DNA of 32,898 nt from NCBI RefSeq assembly GCF_001202025.1, contig NZ_LGHS01000042.1, positions 1-32,898 of the forward strand, in the 5' to 3' direction. Shown here in pieces: positions 1 to 7,658 of the stretch (within the stretch, counting starts at the first letter, position 1; the number at the start of each line of letters is the position of its first letter). The translations under genes and the position numbers were made by a program. This DNA is from Pseudorhodobacter aquimaris. GTDB lineage: Bacteria > Pseudomonadota > Alphaproteobacteria > Rhodobacterales > Rhodobacteraceae. The notes below the pieces were generated by a model, which saw only the letters and a list, made by a program, of their open reading frames with translations, was not told the DNA's origin and did not search any database.

Positions 1-610
1 CGACGGCTGTCTTCATGTTGTCGTAGACGCCGCGCCCTGGAACACCCTCAAACCCCCGGAAGCCATGCCAGTGGGCATCGAACAGCATCTCATGCGTTTG
101 CAGCAGATAGGCCCGCACCAAGAAGGCGCGGCTGTGCGACAGCTTGATATGGGCGACCTGAAGCTTGATGCGCTCGCCGCCAACATAGGCCCAGTCCTCG
201 CTCCAATCGAATTGAAACGCCTCGCCAGGCTGGAACACCAGCGGAACGAAGACCCCGCGGTCAGTCGTGTGATATGCGCGTTGCCGTTCACCCTTCCAGT
301 CCCGCACAAAGGCCGCAACCCGCTCATATGAGCCATCAAAGCCAAGCTGCACCAGATCGGCATGCATCTGCTTGGCAGTCCGCCGCTCCTTGCGTGATTT
401 GCGCTGCTCAGACAGCAACCAGGCTGTCAGCTTCTCAGCATACGGATCCAGCTTGCTCGGCCGGTCCGGTCTCTGAAACTCGGGCTCGACAATCCCAGCC
501 CGCAGATACTTCTTGATCGTGTTGCGAGATACGCCTGTACGCCGCGCAATCTCGCGAATGGGCATCTTGTCTCGCAGCGCCCATTTCCGAATAACCCTCA
601 AAAATCCCAT
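1..610 (-). CDS. istA: IS21-family transposase IstA, N-terminal part (runs off window)
   Basis: The open frame starts at ATG 610-608 and stays open to base 1, giving about 203 residues. The N-terminus (MGFLRVIRKWALRDKMPIRE, then IARRTGVSRNTIKKYL) is the helix-turn-helix typical of IstA. The start of the DDE/RNase H-like catalytic core follows: FQFDWSEDWAYVGGERIK carries the first catalytic Asp, and GRGVYDNMKTAV carries the second. The third acidic residue and the C-terminal domain are outside the window. IstA forms the synaptic complex and catalyses strand transfer together with the ATPase IstB, which should lie further left. No internal stop or frameshift is visible, so this copy may be functional. 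It lies antisense to the TRAP genes that follow. Confidence 0.85.
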   Translation of the reverse strand, partial: MGFLRVIRKWALRDKMPIREIARRTGVSRNTIKKYLRAGIVEPEFQRPDRPSKLDPYAEKLTAWLLSEQRKSRKERRTAKQMHADLVQLGFDGSYERVAAFVRDWKGERQRAYHTTDRGVFVPLVFQPGEAFQFDWSEDWAYVGGERIKLQVAHIKLSHSRAFLVRAYLLQTHEMLFDAHWHGFRGFEGVPGRGVYDNMKTAV

Positions 611-723
611 GTCTACCACTCCAATAGCCCCCAGCTGAATCAAGCAGGGGCAAGGTTGCACATGGGTCAATTCTCAATGACAATTTCTGCTGTTGCCGGG
701 TCAGTTCTCAGTGACAATCAACA
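1..723 (-). mobile_element. IS21-family insertion sequence, right-hand end only
   Basis: The stretch holds the 5' part of an istA-type transposase gene reading off the left edge, plus a terminal region of about 110 bp. In that region a 20-bp motif occurs twice, GGGTCAATTCTCAATGACAA at 664-683 and GGGTCAGTTCTCAGTGACAA at 698-717, differing at two positions and spaced 34 bp apart. Multiple repeated sites near the tips are typical of IS21 transposase-binding ends. The presumed tip on the minus strand reads TGTTGATTGTCACTGAG, which places the boundary near 723, just before a truncated TRAP permease gene. The other end, istB and any target duplication lie outside the window, so the exact boundary is inferred. 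Confidence 0.8.
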
Positions 724-945
724 CTGGTTCACGTCTTGATCATAGGTTTTGGCCTGATTTTTGTCTGGTACGGGATTGAATACGCACAGTTCGGCCTGAT
801 CCAAAATTCCCTGATGATGCGTGCCAACCTCATTGTTACCTTTATTTCTGTACCAATCGCCGGAGCCTTCTGGGCAATATTCGCCGGTTACCGGCTTTTT
901 GAAGAAGTCGAGACGTATAGAACAACGCGGAGTGTCGTTAAATGA
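724..945 (+). pseudogene. dctQ: TRAP transporter small permease (DctQ), 5'-truncated by IS21
   Basis: An open frame enters straight from the IS21 end (stop codon inside the IS at 712-714) and encodes the last ~73 residues of a DctQ-type four-helix membrane subunit: a hydrophobic helix (IIGFGLIFVWYGIEYAQFG), a polar linker (LIQNSLMMRANL), a last helix (IVTFISVPIAGAFWAIFAGY) and a charged tail. DctQ proteins are usually 160-180 residues, so roughly the first 90-100 residues are lost. The remaining frame ends at TGA 943-945 and overlaps the ATG of dctM (ATGA), the normal TRAP operon coupling. TTG 736 could serve as a start, but it would give only the last two helices. The cognate receptor dctP would have lain upstream and is not present here. 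Confidence 0.8.
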
Positions 946-2252
946 TCGTATCAACCGGCCTTGCCTGTGGCCTTTTGGTCGGCGGCTTCATCTTGCTTGT
1001 CCTGCTGCGCGTGCCTGTGGCGTTTGCGCTTGGGCTTGCGACCATCCCTGTTGTGCTGATGGATTTGAGGCTCACACCTTTCATCGTGCTGGATCGGATG
1101 TTCCAGTCTTATAACTCCTTCATTCTTTTGGCTGTGCCGTTTTTTCTGTTGGCGGCCAACCTGATGAACTCGGGCAAGATTACCGACAAGCTGATCGACC
1201 TTGCGCGGGTGCTGACGGGGTGGATGCCGGGCGGGCTGGGTCATGTGAACGTGGCTGTTTCCATGCTGTTTGCCGGGATCTCCGGGTCGTCCACGGCCGA
1301 TGCTGCGGGCTGTGGCAAGATCCTGATCCCCGCGATGGTGCGTGAGGGGTATGACCGGCGGTTTACGATTGCGATCACGGCCTGTTCCTCGGTTATGGGG
1401 GTCATCATTCCACTGAGTATCCTGATGGTGGTCTGGGGCGGGGTGATGCAAACTTCGGTTGGCGCGCTTTTCCTGGCCGGTGCGATACCGGGGATCATGA
1501 TCGGCCTTGGCTTGATGGCCACGGTTTACGGCTATGCCAAGGTCTACAACTATCCGATCATCGGGGTGCCGACCTTCCGCGATATCATCACGGCGTTCAA
1601 GGGGTCGTTTCTGGCCATGCTGACGCCAGTCTTTGTGGTTGGCGGCATTGTGGGGGGCATCGTTACCCCGACCGAAAGTGCGATCGTCGCGGCGATCTAT
1701 TCTTTGATCCTCGGCATGTTCGTTTACCGGACGGTCACGGTGCGTGAACTGGGCCAGATTTTCTATGAGACAGGCCGCTTTGCGTCGATCTCATTGTTTG
1801 CGATCGGCACGGCCACTGCCTTTGGCTGGCTCTTGGCCTTTTACAACGTTCCCCGCCTGATTGTGACGGTAATGACCAGCATGGAGTTCGGCTATTTTGG
1901 CACAGCGTTAGTTATCGCAGCGCTGTTCCTGTTCTTTGGGTTGTTCATTGATGCGATCCCGACCATCATCATTTTGGGAACTGTGTTGATGCCGGTTGCG
2001 GCCGCTGCGGATATTCACCCGATTGCCTTTGCGATCATCGGGATCGTGTCTTTGGCCTTTGGGTTGGTGACGCCGCCATATGGGCTGTGCCTTTTGATAT
2101 CGGCGGCAATCGGGGGCATGAACGTTGTGCAGGTGATGAAAGATGTCGTGATCATCCTGCTGCCGATGCTGTTTATCCTGCTGCTGATTATCATCTTTCC
2201 GGAAATCGCGCTTTGGCTTCCGGGTTGGTTGATGCCGCAATCAGTTCGGTAG
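942..2252 (+). CDS. dctM: TRAP transporter large permease (DctM family)
   Basis: This 436-residue, very hydrophobic protein of about 12 predicted membrane segments is the ion-coupled transport subunit of a tripartite TRAP importer in the inner membrane. Family hallmarks are visible: the N-terminal helix with LRVPVAFALGLATIPVVL, the AVPFFLLAANLMNSG segment, the conserved GISGSSTADAAGCGKILIPAM loop, and GGIVTPTESAIVAAIYSL plus FGLVTPPYGLCLLISAA in the second half. The length matches DctM (about 425-440). The ATG overlaps the stop of the truncated dctQ by 4 bp. With dctQ decapitated and no dctP in the window, transport by this copy alone is doubtful. Its substrate may be linked to the dehydrogenase just downstream. 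Confidence 0.9.
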   Translation: MIVSTGLACGLLVGGFILLVLLRVPVAFALGLATIPVVLMDLRLTPFIVLDRMFQSYNSFILLAVPFFLLAANLMNSGKITDKLIDLARVLTGWMPGGLGHVNVAVSMLFAGISGSSTADAAGCGKILIPAMVREGYDRRFTIAITACSSVMGVIIPLSILMVVWGGVMQTSVGALFLAGAIPGIMIGLGLMATVYGYAKVYNYPIIGVPTFRDIITAFKGSFLAMLTPVFVVGGIVGGIVTPTESAIVAAIYSLILGMFVYRTVTVRELGQIFYETGRFASISLFAIGTATAFGWLLAFYNVPRLIVTVMTSMEFGYFGTALVIAALFLFFGLFIDAIPTIIILGTVLMPVAAAADIHPIAFAIIGIVSLAFGLVTPPYGLCLLISAAIGGMNVVQVMKDVVIILLPMLFILLLIIIFPEIALWLPGWLMPQSVR

Positions 2253-2349
2253 CCACATATCCAAAACCTAAGGCTGAACAGCTGCACCTGAACCTCAGGT
2301 GTATCTGTTCATGCCGCCCACCTATTCATGAAGACGTGAGAGACAAGAC

Positions 2350-3357
2350 ATGGAAAAGAAGAGTTACGAGCACATTTCGTTAGAGAGAGCCCGCGCGCTT
2401 GCGGCCGCGATCCTTGCAAAGGCGCAGTATTCTGATGAGCATGCATCAAGTATGATTCAGAACATGGTCGATGCGCAGGCACAGGAGTGCCATTCTCACG
2501 GGTTGTACCGTTTGCTTGATTGTTACAATGCGGCCAAATCCGGCCAGATCAACCTCACGTCACAGCCAGTGGTGACCGACCATGCCGCAAGCGTCGTCAA
2601 GGTGGACGCCCTTCAGGGGAACTCGCTTCTGGCCTTTGAAAAGGGCTTGGTGCTGCTCGCTGAAAAGGCGCGTGCCAACGGGATCGCAGCGATGGCCATC
2701 AACAACAGCTTTCACTATTCCGCACTATGGTGGGAGGTCGAGAAAATCTCTGATCTGGGTCTTGTTGGCCTAGCGATGTCGCCTACGCTTCCTTTTGTGG
2801 CACCTTATGGCGGCATCAAGCCATTGCTGGGCACCAATCCGATGGCGTTCTCATGGCCCCGTCCGGGGAGTGACCCCTATACGTTCGACTTTGCCACCAG
2901 TGCCTCTGCCCGCGGTGAGATTGAGATCCGGCGAAGAAGGGGCGAAACCTTGCCACCCGAATGGGCGATCGACAGTGAGGGCAACCCCACGACCGACGCC
3001 GAAAGCGCGATGTCGGGGGCCTTGTTGCCCTTTGGCAAGCACAAGGGTTCGGCCATCTCGATCATGGTGGAGCTTTTGGCCGGTTCCCTGATTGGCGATT
3101 TGCTAAGCTGTCAGACCGCCCCGTTGAACACCTCTGACACCAAGAACATCACACATGGAGAGTTGATCATTGTCCTAGATCCTGCGTGCTTCGGCGTCTC
3201 ATACGAATCTGCCGAAGGGTTGTTCAAGGAAATTGAGGCGCAGGGTGCCCGCCTGCCATCACAGCGCCGCCGAACAGCCAAGCAACGATCGGATAAAGAA
3301 GGGTTGTTGATTTCAAGCGAGCTGTTGCAAGAGCTGGATCAACTGGCCAAAGACTAG
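2350..3357 (+). CDS. Ldh-family (malate/L-lactate dehydrogenase-like) NAD(P)H oxidoreductase, DpkA/YiaK type
   Basis: The protein of 335 residues belongs to the non-Rossmann Ldh family (L-sulfolactate, ureidoglycolate and 2,3-diketogulonate reductases, and delta1-piperideine/pyrroline-2-carboxylate reductase DpkA). Visible signatures are the N-terminal ECHSHGLYRLLDCYN block (residues 46-60, with His/Ser at 48-50), NNSFHYSALWWEVE with a conserved His near 122, the loop GTNPMAFSWP (161-170), FDFATSASARGEIE (179-192) and the GALLPFGKHKGSAISIMVELLAG region. It most resembles DpkA-type reductases, which act on cyclic imino acids from proline or lysine analogues. That is a recollection of family sequences rather than a search result. 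The start follows the dctM stop by 97 bp; AGAGACAAGAC precedes the ATG. Pairing with a TRAP permease suggests catabolism of an imported keto- or imino-acid precursor. Confidence 0.8.
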   Translation: MEKKSYEHISLERARALAAAILAKAQYSDEHASSMIQNMVDAQAQECHSHGLYRLLDCYNAAKSGQINLTSQPVVTDHAASVVKVDALQGNSLLAFEKGLVLLAEKARANGIAAMAINNSFHYSALWWEVEKISDLGLVGLAMSPTLPFVAPYGGIKPLLGTNPMAFSWPRPGSDPYTFDFATSASARGEIEIRRRRGETLPPEWAIDSEGNPTTDAESAMSGALLPFGKHKGSAISIMVELLAGSLIGDLLSCQTAPLNTSDTKNITHGELIIVLDPACFGVSYESAEGLFKEIEAQGARLPSQRRRTAKQRSDKEGLLISSELLQELDQLAKD

Positions 3358-3372
3358 GCTCGGACCCCTAAG

Positions 3373-3666
3373 ATGAGAGTCAGGCGGCCTGAAACCCAAG
3401 CGGCACGGTGCGTGCAACGGCTTGGGCCGCCTGTTGACCCTATGTATGCGGGGCAGATGGGGCCGGAAGCGATCCATTTTCTTGAAAGCGTGCTGCTTGA
3501 GACAGATCCGATCGCATCGCCCGAACATGCCCGTATGGTGATGGAAAGCTATCTGGCGGTCGATATTTCGGCAGAGACCGGCGACCCGGTGGAGCTGTCG
3601 CTTTCCAACCATTCGCTAGCGCTGCTTGCGGATATGATTGCGGCGATAAGGTCCGACGCGGCTTAG
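3373..3666 (+). pseudogene. Small ORF resembling the C-terminal end of a Gfo/Idh/MocA dehydrogenase
   Basis: The ORF has 97 codons in the same reading frame as the Ldh gene upstream, 15 bp after its stop. No Shine-Dalgarno is visible. The first ~18 residues are Arg-rich and not protein-like. From about VDPMYAGQMGPEAIHFLES onwards it reads as a folded-protein tail: EHARMVMESYLAVDISAETG then DPVELSLSNHSLALLADMI, reminiscent of the last helices of Gfo/Idh/MocA oxidoreductases, where an Ala/Ser-Glu-Thr-Gly-x-Pro-Val block is common. I read it as a deletion remnant, possibly of a dehydrogenase once in the same operon. It could also be a genuine small protein of unknown function. Confidence 0.4.
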
Positions 3667-3771
3667 CGCCCCGGGTTGACACGCCATGTTTTAAAAACGG
3701 GCCCCGCCAAGACAATCGGCCTGGCCCGGCACCGTATTAACTCTCGTAAGGCTGCCCGCCGATAATGGCCG

Positions 3772-5556
3772 TCAGAACCAAAGCCCCGAGAATATGACCG
3801 CAAGACCACCTGCACAAAGAGCGATCGTTGGAACCAGCCGCCGCGCCCCGATCAGCCCTGATGAAAGCAACGTCAAGCCAAGGGCCACGCGGCCGCCCGC
3901 AATCAGAGCGGGCAGAGGATCTTCGGCCAGCCTCAGCATATCTGGATTGGCGATCATGCCCAGCGGGATGATATAAAGGCCAATACCAAGCGCCATCGCG
4001 GTCAACGCGACTTTCAACCAATTTTCGCCGATCATTCCGGCCGCAATAAAAACCGCGCCACAGACGGGTGGCGTGATTGTGGACAGGAGTGCGAACCAGA
4101 ACACGAAAAGATGGGCCTGCAAGGGCGAGAGCCCCAGTTTGATAAGCGCGGGCCCTGCCACGGAAACGCAAATGACGTAGGCCGCGGTGGTCGGCACCTC
4201 CATCCCCAAGATCAGACAGGCCAGTGCGGTCAATAACAGCGATGGCCAAAGAAGTCCGCCCGATCCCTCAAGGATGAGGGAGGTAATTTTCACGCCAAGA
4301 CCGGTAATCGACAGAACGCCGATGATGATCGAGGCGCAAAGGATGATCGCTGCAATCAAGGAAACCTGACGCGCGGCGTTCAGGACGGCGCTTGTCAGAC
4401 GGTTGGCGATCTGGTTTGGCAAAAAGGTCAGCTGGGCGTTAAAGAACAACAGCAAAGCCGCCGAAAGGATCGCCATCGCGGCCGAATACTCTGGAGTGAA
4501 GTTCGCGCCGAACATACCCCATAAAAGTACGGAAAACGGCACAAGGAAGAACAGGGATGTAACGACGACATCCCGCGTTGAGGGCCGGTCGGCCTCTGCC
4601 ATGCTTTTAAGGGCAAAGCGTCGGGCATAGGCGTTGATACCGACCCAGACAGCCAGGAAATACAGCAGCGCCGGCAGTGCGGCCGCCGCCATAATCCCCG
4701 TATAGGGCACTCCGGTCAGTTCAACCATCACAAAGGCCCCTGCGCCCATGAGCGGGGGCATGATCTGCCCGCCTGAGGATGCCACCGCCTCGACCGCCGC
4801 AGCAAGGCGTTTGGGATAGCCAAGCTTGGTCATTGCGGGCAATGTAATCGCGCCGGTTGACGCAACATTTGCCGATGCTGAACCGGAAATCGACCCGAAT
4901 AGTGCTGAGGATAGGACCGAAACCTTGGCTGCGCCGCCCTTTAGCCGACCAGCAGCGGCCGCCGCAACATTCATGAAGCCTTGCCCGGCCTCACCAGCGT
5001 TCAGAACCGCCCCAAAGATAACAAAAATGGCCACAACTGTTACCGATACCCCGGTCAGCGTGCCCCAGATACCGCCCTCGGCGACGGTCAATGTCCCAAA
5101 GAAGCTTTCTGCGGGGGTGCCGGAATGCCCGAATTCCCCGGGTATGTACTGCCCGAACAACCCATAGAGCAGGGCCAGCCCCGCCACCAACGGAAGCGGC
5201 CAACCGATGACACGCCGCGCTGTTTCCAGCACCACCAAAAGAAGTGTTATCGCCACCGCGAGCTGAAAATCGCTTTCGATAAACCCGTATTGGTCCCCAA
5301 GCGCTTCACTGTTGAACGCCACCCAAAGCGCCCCGGCGATTCCCAGTCCCGCCAGAATGGTCCCTGTGATCCGCCGCAAACGCGTGCCTGCATCAAGGAT
5401 CAAGGCGAACGGAAGAATGAAGGCCATATGCAGCGGCCTGCTGACAAGATTTGGCACCAACCCGGAAAATACCAGAGCCAGATGATAGGCGACCAGTGCC
5501 ATCGCGAGCGCGATCCAGAAATACGCCGCCCAACGGTTCTCGGGTAGTTTTATCAT
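3772..5556 (-). CDS. TRAP transporter fused permease (4TM/12TM, TAXI type)
   Basis: This protein of 594 residues has DctQ-like and DctM-like parts fused in one chain, the architecture that goes with TAXI receptors. The N-terminal ~130 residues form about four helices (AAYFWIALAMALVAYHLALV; FILPFALILDAG). The DctM-like core then starts with GLLYGLFGQYIPGEFGHSG-type sequence and contains VIFGAVLNAGEAGQGF, the conserved FGSISGSASANVASTGAIT loop, PPLMGAGAFVMVELTGVPYT and a second-half LGMEVPTTAAYVICVSVAGPAL / TPPVCGAVFIAAG motif. It is an inner-membrane, probably Na+-coupled importer, commonly for glutamate or dicarboxylates, but the substrate is not evident here. It lies 63 bp downstream of its receptor gene; the upstream Shine-Dalgarno is weak. 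Confidence 0.9.
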   Translation of the reverse strand: MIKLPENRWAAYFWIALAMALVAYHLALVFSGLVPNLVSRPLHMAFILPFALILDAGTRLRRITGTILAGLGIAGALWVAFNSEALGDQYGFIESDFQLAVAITLLLVVLETARRVIGWPLPLVAGLALLYGLFGQYIPGEFGHSGTPAESFFGTLTVAEGGIWGTLTGVSVTVVAIFVIFGAVLNAGEAGQGFMNVAAAAAGRLKGGAAKVSVLSSALFGSISGSASANVASTGAITLPAMTKLGYPKRLAAAVEAVASSGGQIMPPLMGAGAFVMVELTGVPYTGIMAAAALPALLYFLAVWVGINAYARRFALKSMAEADRPSTRDVVVTSLFFLVPFSVLLWGMFGANFTPEYSAAMAILSAALLLFFNAQLTFLPNQIANRLTSAVLNAARQVSLIAAIILCASIIIGVLSITGLGVKITSLILEGSGGLLWPSLLLTALACLILGMEVPTTAAYVICVSVAGPALIKLGLSPLQAHLFVFWFALLSTITPPVCGAVFIAAGMIGENWLKVALTAMALGIGLYIIPLGMIANPDMLRLAEDPLPALIAGGRVALGLTLLSSGLIGARRLVPTIALCAGGLAVIFSGLWF

Positions 5557-5619
5557 TTACGGGACGTCCAGTTTCAAAATAGCAAACCGCGGCACGGAAA
5601 CCCCGCACCGCGCATCATG

Positions 5620-6573
5620 TTACTGCGACGCATGCGTCGCAATTCCCGCTTCTTGATAATACCGCAGGGCGCCGGGGTGGAACTCTGTGGTAATGTTGCC
5701 CATCAGGTCTGGCGTAACATTGCCCCACCAAGGTGACGTGTCGGCCATCTTCTCTTTGTTTTCCCAATAGGTCTTGGTCAGTTGATAGGCCGTCTCATCA
5801 TCCATCTTTGTTGTCGTGAATGCGACCACGGGAAGCGAGGTTGTAACGATGTCCTGCTCTTGGCCGGCATAGGTACCTGCCGGAATAACAATTCGCGTGC
5901 GCTTGGATTGGGCGACCTGCTCATCGGTAAGCGAGATCAGGTCCACGGGCGTCGAAGCTGCGGCCTCAACGACATTGGGTGCGGGGAATGACCCTGCGGT
6001 GACGAAGCCGTCGATTTGCCCGTTTTTAAGGGCTGCGACTGCGTTGCTTAGCTCTGCGTCTGCGATGTTAACGCGGTCAGACAACCCGAATATATCCAGG
6101 TATTTTGCGCCTTCGGTGGCGCCAAAGGACCCTTTGCCCAATAGGATTCTCTTGCCTTCAAGATCGGCGAGCGAGGTTGCTTTGCTGTTCTGGGACATCA
6201 CAAAGTGCATGGTCAGCGAGGGGATCGGAAAGAGCGCACGTATTTCATCGAAGGCGGGGACGCTTTTGCCTTCGAACATAGCCTTGCCATCCTGAGCGAG
6301 GCCTACAAGCGACGGTGGGGTCGTAAAGACATAATCGGCACCGCGCGCGCGCACTTCCATGACGTTCTGAACCGAGCCTTGGCTCTCTTCCATCGTGACA
6401 GAGATTTCCCCACCGCTTCCGGTTTTCATAGCCTCGGCAAGTTCGACGCCCATCTGATAGTAGGATGACCCTGATTTGGCGGATTTGTAAGTGACGCGGG
6501 TTTCAGCATTTGCCGCGGTCCCCATCAGCCCGACTGCCAGTGCGGCGCAAATTGTTTGTCTCAATGCATTCAT
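5620..6573 (-). CDS. TAXI-family TRAP solute receptor (periplasmic)
   Basis: The mature start is ATG 6573-6571, preceded by GAAGGAAG, so an in-frame extension up to 6711 is rejected. The product is 317 residues with a Sec signal peptide (MNALRQTICAALAVGLMGTA, cleavage after ANA near residue 23). The mature part begins ETRVTYKSAKSGSSYYQMG, the usual TAXI opening in which a ligand-binding Gly/Ser loop follows the first strand. EESQGSVQNVMEVRARGADYV and LEGKRILLGKGSFGATEGAKY are further family blocks. TAXI receptors deliver ligands such as glutamate to the fused permease, which is the next gene in this operon. A 16-bp perfect palindrome overlaps the last codons (see separate feature). Confidence 0.88.
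   Translation of the reverse strand: MNALRQTICAALAVGLMGTAANAETRVTYKSAKSGSSYYQMGVELAEAMKTGSGGEISVTMEESQGSVQNVMEVRARGADYVFTTPPSLVGLAQDGKAMFEGKSVPAFDEIRALFPIPSLTMHFVMSQNSKATSLADLEGKRILLGKGSFGATEGAKYLDIFGLSDRVNIADAELSNAVAALKNGQIDGFVTAGSFPAPNVVEAAASTPVDLISLTDEQVAQSKRTRIVIPAGTYAGQEQDIVTTSLPVVAFTTTKMDDETAYQLTKTYWENKEKMADTSPWWGNVTPDLMGNITTEFHPGALRYYQEAGIATHASQ
5625..5640. terminator. 16-bp perfect palindrome at the end of the TAXI receptor gene
   Basis: GCGACGCATGCGTCGC is its own reverse complement and covers the last sense codons of the receptor gene, just before its stop at 5620-5622. In RNA it could form a GC-rich stem with a minimal loop. It may moderate transcription or protect the receptor mRNA 3' end from decay, which would favour excess receptor over permease. 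There is no U tract, so a true terminator is unlikely. A protein-binding palindrome is the alternative. Confidence 0.35.
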
Positions 6574-6878
6574 AACCGTTTCTTCCTTCAGATCTAACGA
6601 CGAAATCCCGCGATTCATGTCAGTTGCGGAAAATACCACCGGAGGACTTTGTGGCAGCCCCTTCACATATTGTCGAGACTGCGGCTGTGGTCGCGGCCAG
6701 ATAACGGCCAATGGTCAGCGTTGTTAGGGAAAAAGGGGTATATTCTGTCAGCGGTACGCTGTTGCGCCGCGCGATACGCCAAAACGGCATGTCCGCGATT
6801 GAGACACGCGAACAATAGAGGTAACAGCACGTCCCGCCGGGTTTTTCACCGGCGGGACGGCATTCAGCGTCAGGTCGA
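6574..6878. other. Intergenic region between inositol ABC operon and TAXI operon
   Basis: These 305 bases have no convincing gene. The leftward TAXI operon presumably has its promoter here, with its leader up to 6573. The only clear structure is the hairpin at 6831-6858 just after the ABC ATPase stop. The remaining sequence shows no repeats or RNA gene that I can recognise. Confidence 0.6.
6831..6858 (-). terminator. GC-rich hairpin after the ABC operon
   Basis: GTCCCGCCGG (6831-6840) and CCGGCGGGAC (6849-6858) form a perfect 10-bp stem with an 8-base loop, 20 bases beyond the stop of the ATPase gene. This is the expected place for transcription to end. On the leftward transcript no U run follows, so it is either a weak intrinsic terminator or an mRNA 3' stabiliser. 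Confidence 0.6.
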
Positions 6879-7658
6879 TCAGACGGTTCCGCCCAAACTG
6901 CCCTCAAGCGTGGCAAGTTCTTGCCCGCCGGCCATCAGGTCCTGAAGCTCTTCGGGGGTGATTTCCCCTTTCATTGCGGTGCCGTGGGTTTGGCCCCGGT
7001 TGAGCACGGTAAACCGATCCCCAACCGCCATAGCGTGACGCACGTTGTGGGTGATGAATACCACGGCGATGCCCTGTTTGCGCACCTTATCGATCGTTGC
7101 CAACACATTGGACGTCTGCCGTACCCCCAAAGCCGAGGTTGGCTCATCCAGGATCAGCACCTTCGCGCCGAAATGCACCGCGCGTGCAATGGCAACCGTC
7201 TGACGTTCACCGCCTGACAATGTGCCGACCGCCTGATCCGGTCCGCGCAGGTTGATGCCCATCTTTTTCATTTCGCGCATCGTGATTTCATTGGCATGAT
7301 CGTGATCGAACAGTCTGATCGGACCGAACTTCTTAATCGGCTCATTGCCCATAAAGAAATTCCGGCTGACGCTCATCAAAGGAATCATCGCAAGATGTTG
7401 GTGCACCGTAGCTATCCCGGCCTCAATCGCATCGCGGGGGCGCGTGAAATTCATCGGCTTGCCTTCAAAGATGATCTCGCCCGACGTGGGTTTATGCACA
7501 CCTGACATCGTCTTGATGAAGGTGGACTTACCCGCCCCGTTGTCACCCAGCAGACAGTGACACTCACCCCCGCGAATATCCACGGACACCCCCGCCAGCG
7601 CGATTACACTGCCAAAGTGCTTTTGGATGTTCTTCATCTGGATAATGGGATCGTTCAT
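6879..7658 (-). CDS. Sugar/inositol ABC transporter ATP-binding protein (single-domain, FrcA-like)
   Basis: The 259 residues hold one complete nucleotide-binding domain: Walker [10 protein letters not shown] (38-46), signature LSGGERQ (147-153), Walker [14 protein letters not shown] (Asp171-Glu172) and H-loop His204 (FITHN). Carbohydrate-uptake (CUT2) importers such as RbsA or MglA carry two tandem domains in about 500 residues. A single ~260-residue domain is the FrcA subtype, which must work as a homodimer. The protein energises the permease encoded immediately upstream, with TGATG stop-start overlap at 7656-7660. The setting next to iol genes and the shared operator indicate inositol or a related polyol as substrate. 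A GC hairpin follows the gene. Confidence 0.9.
   Translation of the reverse strand: MNDPIIQMKNIQKHFGSVIALAGVSVDIRGGECHCLLGDNGAGKSTFIKTMSGVHKPTSGEIIFEGKPMNFTRPRDAIEAGIATVHQHLAMIPLMSVSRNFFMGNEPIKKFGPIRLFDHDHANEITMREMKKMGINLRGPDQAVGTLSGGERQTVAIARAVHFGAKVLILDEPTSALGVRQTSNVLATIDKVRKQGIAVVFITHNVRHAMAVGDRFTVLNRGQTHGTAMKGEITPEELQDLMAGGQELATLEGSLGGTV

Noticed and set aside
5620-6711. N-terminal extension of the TAXI receptor to 6711
   Set aside because: The extension is not signal-peptide-like; ATG 6573 has a good ribosome-binding site followed by a typical Sec signal.
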